20,873 nt of DNA from a virus. The position numbers and the translations under genes are program-made. Location: positions 1 through 20,873 of IMG/VR virus record IMGVR_UViG_3300021500_000009; one strand, given 5' to 3'. Below the pieces are notes generated by a model. That model did not search any database. It worked only from the letters and a program-made list of their open reading frames with translations, and was not told the origin of the DNA. Every line of letters begins with the position of its first letter. Position 1 is the first letter of the stretch. Of the stretch, positions 19,073-20,873 are shown piece after piece.

Positions 19073-20873
19073 TTATATGAAGGCTGATGCTTGGTCTGCC
19101 CCTGCTGTATCTGCTGTGCCTGGGTCGCTATGGTTGCCAGATGAGCCAGAACATTCAGTGCCTAGAACTCGTATTTGTCCTACATATTCTGCATACGCCC
19201 CCCATGTTCCGTTGTTATTACCAAAATTATCCCGAATATAAGTAAGCCCCGAATATTTTGCGTGTATACCATATTTATTATTATCACTTATGCCAGTATT
19301 GTGAATATAAGTAAAATTATTTGCCGAAGAAACAACCCCTCCATACAACGCACTATTTAATGTGTTGTTTTTTACAATCCCACAATATCGCAAGTCATTG
19401 AAAAAGGAAAATTCAACTTGAATACCGGTTACTCCATTCTCACAAAATCCACAGTAATATATTTCCAGATAAAAATTTCGGTATGCTGTGATGCCATAAT
19501 ATTTTGCCTTGTATATCCCAATTCCATTTAATTTAATATATACAGAATTGTTAAATATATGAAGATTGCGGCTTCTTGTCTCCCCCCCATCTATTAAAGC
19601 CCCTACAATTATATATTTTGATGTATTATCAGGCTGTGTTCCTGGCCATGAGGCTACTGTCAGGCTTGTAGCATCATTTCCTGTTATCTGGACAAATCCG
19701 TTGTCTGTTCCTGTTCCAGCTACAATCAAAACCCAACAATTTTGGAATTCATTAGTCGTCCAAGATTGATTTGTGTCTTGAAGTGTCGTAGAAGTTGCTC
19801 CTGTCGCTGTCGGGATTGCTCCACTTTTTGGGAAATAGTTTTCAGCTTGAATGATTATCCCAGCATCATTTGTTAGGCCGTGTTTATTACTTAATTCGCA
19901 AGTTTCAGTCAAGGTTGTTCCCTTTTTAATTGTCACCGTAACTTGATGGGCAATTAAATCGGGCATATCGACTATCATATCCGCCCAAGTTGCATAATCG
20001 CCACCTGAGCCTATGGTCTTGCTCCATGAAGCCGTGGTTTTGTTTGAAAGATTAGGAATATTATCCAATTTTTGCCCATTCCAATCAAACGCCGAACTCG
20101 CCTTCCCTGAAAGCTGAGCCAGGATTTCAGCATCTGTCCGACTCTCAAGCCCTGAAGATGTCGCCCTGACAAGATTGCCCGCAGTAAGTCCCGAGGCTTG
20201 GTCAACTTGGAGAATCTTGTTATCCGCTATACCTACATCCACATTAAAAGTTCTACTAGCAGAAATATCACCTCCACCAATCAAGCCTGTTCCCGCAGTT
20301 AAGGTGACTGATGTATGGTCTATATGTTCATTAGCAACAAAATCAGCAAACGAATCATGAGAGAGATTATAAATATTTGATGGTGAAGATAATGTCAAAT
20401 CGTTGAATGTAGGGCTTGCGGTTGTTCGGACATCCTGGTCAAGGTGATAACCATCTGTAGTTTCAGCATCTATCCCTAGGGCATCATGGGTGGCTTTGGT
20501 ATGGTCAGCTTGTTTAACATAAATGCTATCCAAAATTTCAGTGCTTGAAGGAATCTCCCAGCGACTCCCCGAAACACCTTGATAATAGATTTTCACTGTC
20601 GGGGCATTTCCGCTTCCGCTAACCGAGGCATAGATTTTCCCGACTATTCTTGAGCCTGAATCAGGGGTATAATCAGAATCCAAGGTTAAAGGCACTATAT
20701 AGCTTGTTTTTACGCCCATATCCAGCTCATTACTCTCCGATGAGGTAGCAACTAGAACTTCTGAATCATCAGTCTTTCGCTCATAAAGCTTCCAATAGAG
20801 CCTAAGAGTCTTTGTGCCTGAAGTTTTCTCGGCGAAAATAAACCAATCAAAAATCCCCCGAAGTAACTTAGTC
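19073..20873 (-). CDS. tail fibre / tailspike protein (5' end missing)
   Basis: At least 599 residues. The frame stays open past the in-frame ATG at 20719 to the right edge, and the residues upstream (GIFDWFIFAEKTSG, LRLYWKLYERKTDD) form one domain with those after it, so the gene is cut off by the window. Then come fibre-type repeats (TASPTFNDLTLSS; HIDHTSVTLTAGTGLIGGGD) and, from SKTIGSGGDYATWADMI on, a right-handed beta-helix typical of tailspikes (LNGIGIYKAKYYGITAYRNF and similar rungs). Such proteins bind, and sometimes cleave, surface polysaccharide. No catalytic residues can be assigned. The end (CSGSSGNHSDPGTADTAGAD) looks non-globular. Confidence 0.85.
   Translation of the reverse strand, partial: TKLLRGIFDWFIFAEKTSGTKTLRLYWKLYERKTDDSEVLVATSSESNELDMGVKTSYIVPLTLDSDYTPDSGSRIVGKIYASVSGSGNAPTVKIYYQGVSGSRWEIPSSTEILDSIYVKQADHTKATHDALGIDAETTDGYHLDQDVRTTASPTFNDLTLSSPSNIYNLSHDSFADFVANEHIDHTSVTLTAGTGLIGGGDISASRTFNVDVGIADNKILQVDQASGLTAGNLVRATSSGLESRTDAEILAQLSGKASSAFDWNGQKLDNIPNLSNKTTASWSKTIGSGGDYATWADMIVDMPDLIAHQVTVTIKKGTTLTETCELSNKHGLTNDAGIIIQAENYFPKSGAIPTATGATSTTLQDTNQSWTTNEFQNCWVLIVAGTGTDNGFVQITGNDATSLTVASWPGTQPDNTSKYIIVGALIDGGETRSRNLHIFNNSVYIKLNGIGIYKAKYYGITAYRNFYLEIYYCGFCENGVTGIQVEFSFFNDLRYCGIVKNNTLNSALYGGVVSSANNFTYIHNTGISDNNKYGIHAKYSGLTYIRDNFGNNNGTWGAYAEYVGQIRVLGTECSGSSGNHSDPGTADTAGADQASAFI

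Noticed and set aside
20719-20721. ATG at 20719 as the start of the tail fibre gene
   Set aside because: The frame remains open for 51 more codons to the window edge, those codons fit the same domain, and no strong ribosome binding site precedes the ATG.
1-20873. Diversity-generating retroelement, CRISPR array, tRNA genes, integrase
   Set aside because: No reverse-transcriptase motif, template/variable repeat pair, regular repeat-spacer pattern, tRNA T-loop signature or recombinase motif was seen on either strand.

Overview
The window is a stretch of a tailed-phage (Caudoviricetes) genome, AT-rich and coding almost end to end. No gap between genes reaches 100 bases, and I saw no tRNA, CRISPR array, integrase or reverse transcriptase. 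A Gram-negative host is an inference. It rests on the lysis region, which holds a holin-like protein, a coiled-coil membrane protein and a protein that seems built to span the envelope with an outer-membrane-like C-terminus, and on a separate M15 peptidoglycan peptidase. I cannot name the host.

Left part (1-6556, plus strand): one tightly packed run of about 21 small genes. Stop and start codons usually overlap (ATGA, TAATG), and most starts have a strong AGGAGG-type ribosome binding site. Recognisable products are a DEDD-type 3'-5' exonuclease, a DUF6899-like protein, a nucleoside 2-deoxyribosyltransferase-like enzyme next to a DUF1599/Nmad1-like protein, and a PD-(D/E)XK nuclease-like protein. 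Several tiny zinc-ribbon or Cys-rich proteins and many unknowns fill the rest. This looks like an early/middle operon for nucleotide metabolism, DNA processing and host takeover. The core replication genes, if present, lie to the left of the window.

Right part (6557-20873, minus strand, read right to left): a late operon. It starts inside a tail fibre/tailspike gene cut off by the window's right edge. Small fibre-associated proteins follow, then an M15 peptidase (endolysin or virion lysin), a GNAT-like protein, and a block of small, low-complexity and very large virion proteins ending in a ~1130-residue protein. Next come a holin-like protein, a terminator and possible new promoter, the trans-envelope protein, the coiled-coil membrane protein, an exported JAMM-motif protein, a possible small terminase and the large terminase. 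The order fibre - internal/ejection proteins - holin - spanin-position gene - small terminase - large terminase resembles the end of T7-type podophage genomes, though the proteins are not recognisably T7-like except TerL. Portal, scaffold and major capsid genes are not in the window and would lie to the right.

The two operons converge at 6556/6557 with no spacer. Most worth a second look: (1) GATC and GTAC both seem to be absent from all 20.9 kb; (2) the inner-membrane anchor + Pro-rich linker + beta-barrel-like protein in the spanin position; (3) an exported JAMM protein inside the lysis/packaging cassette; (4) Tyr/Pro/Gln-rich repeat virion proteins beside a giant putative ejection protein; (5) a 7+7 dyad found almost unchanged at two distant sites.
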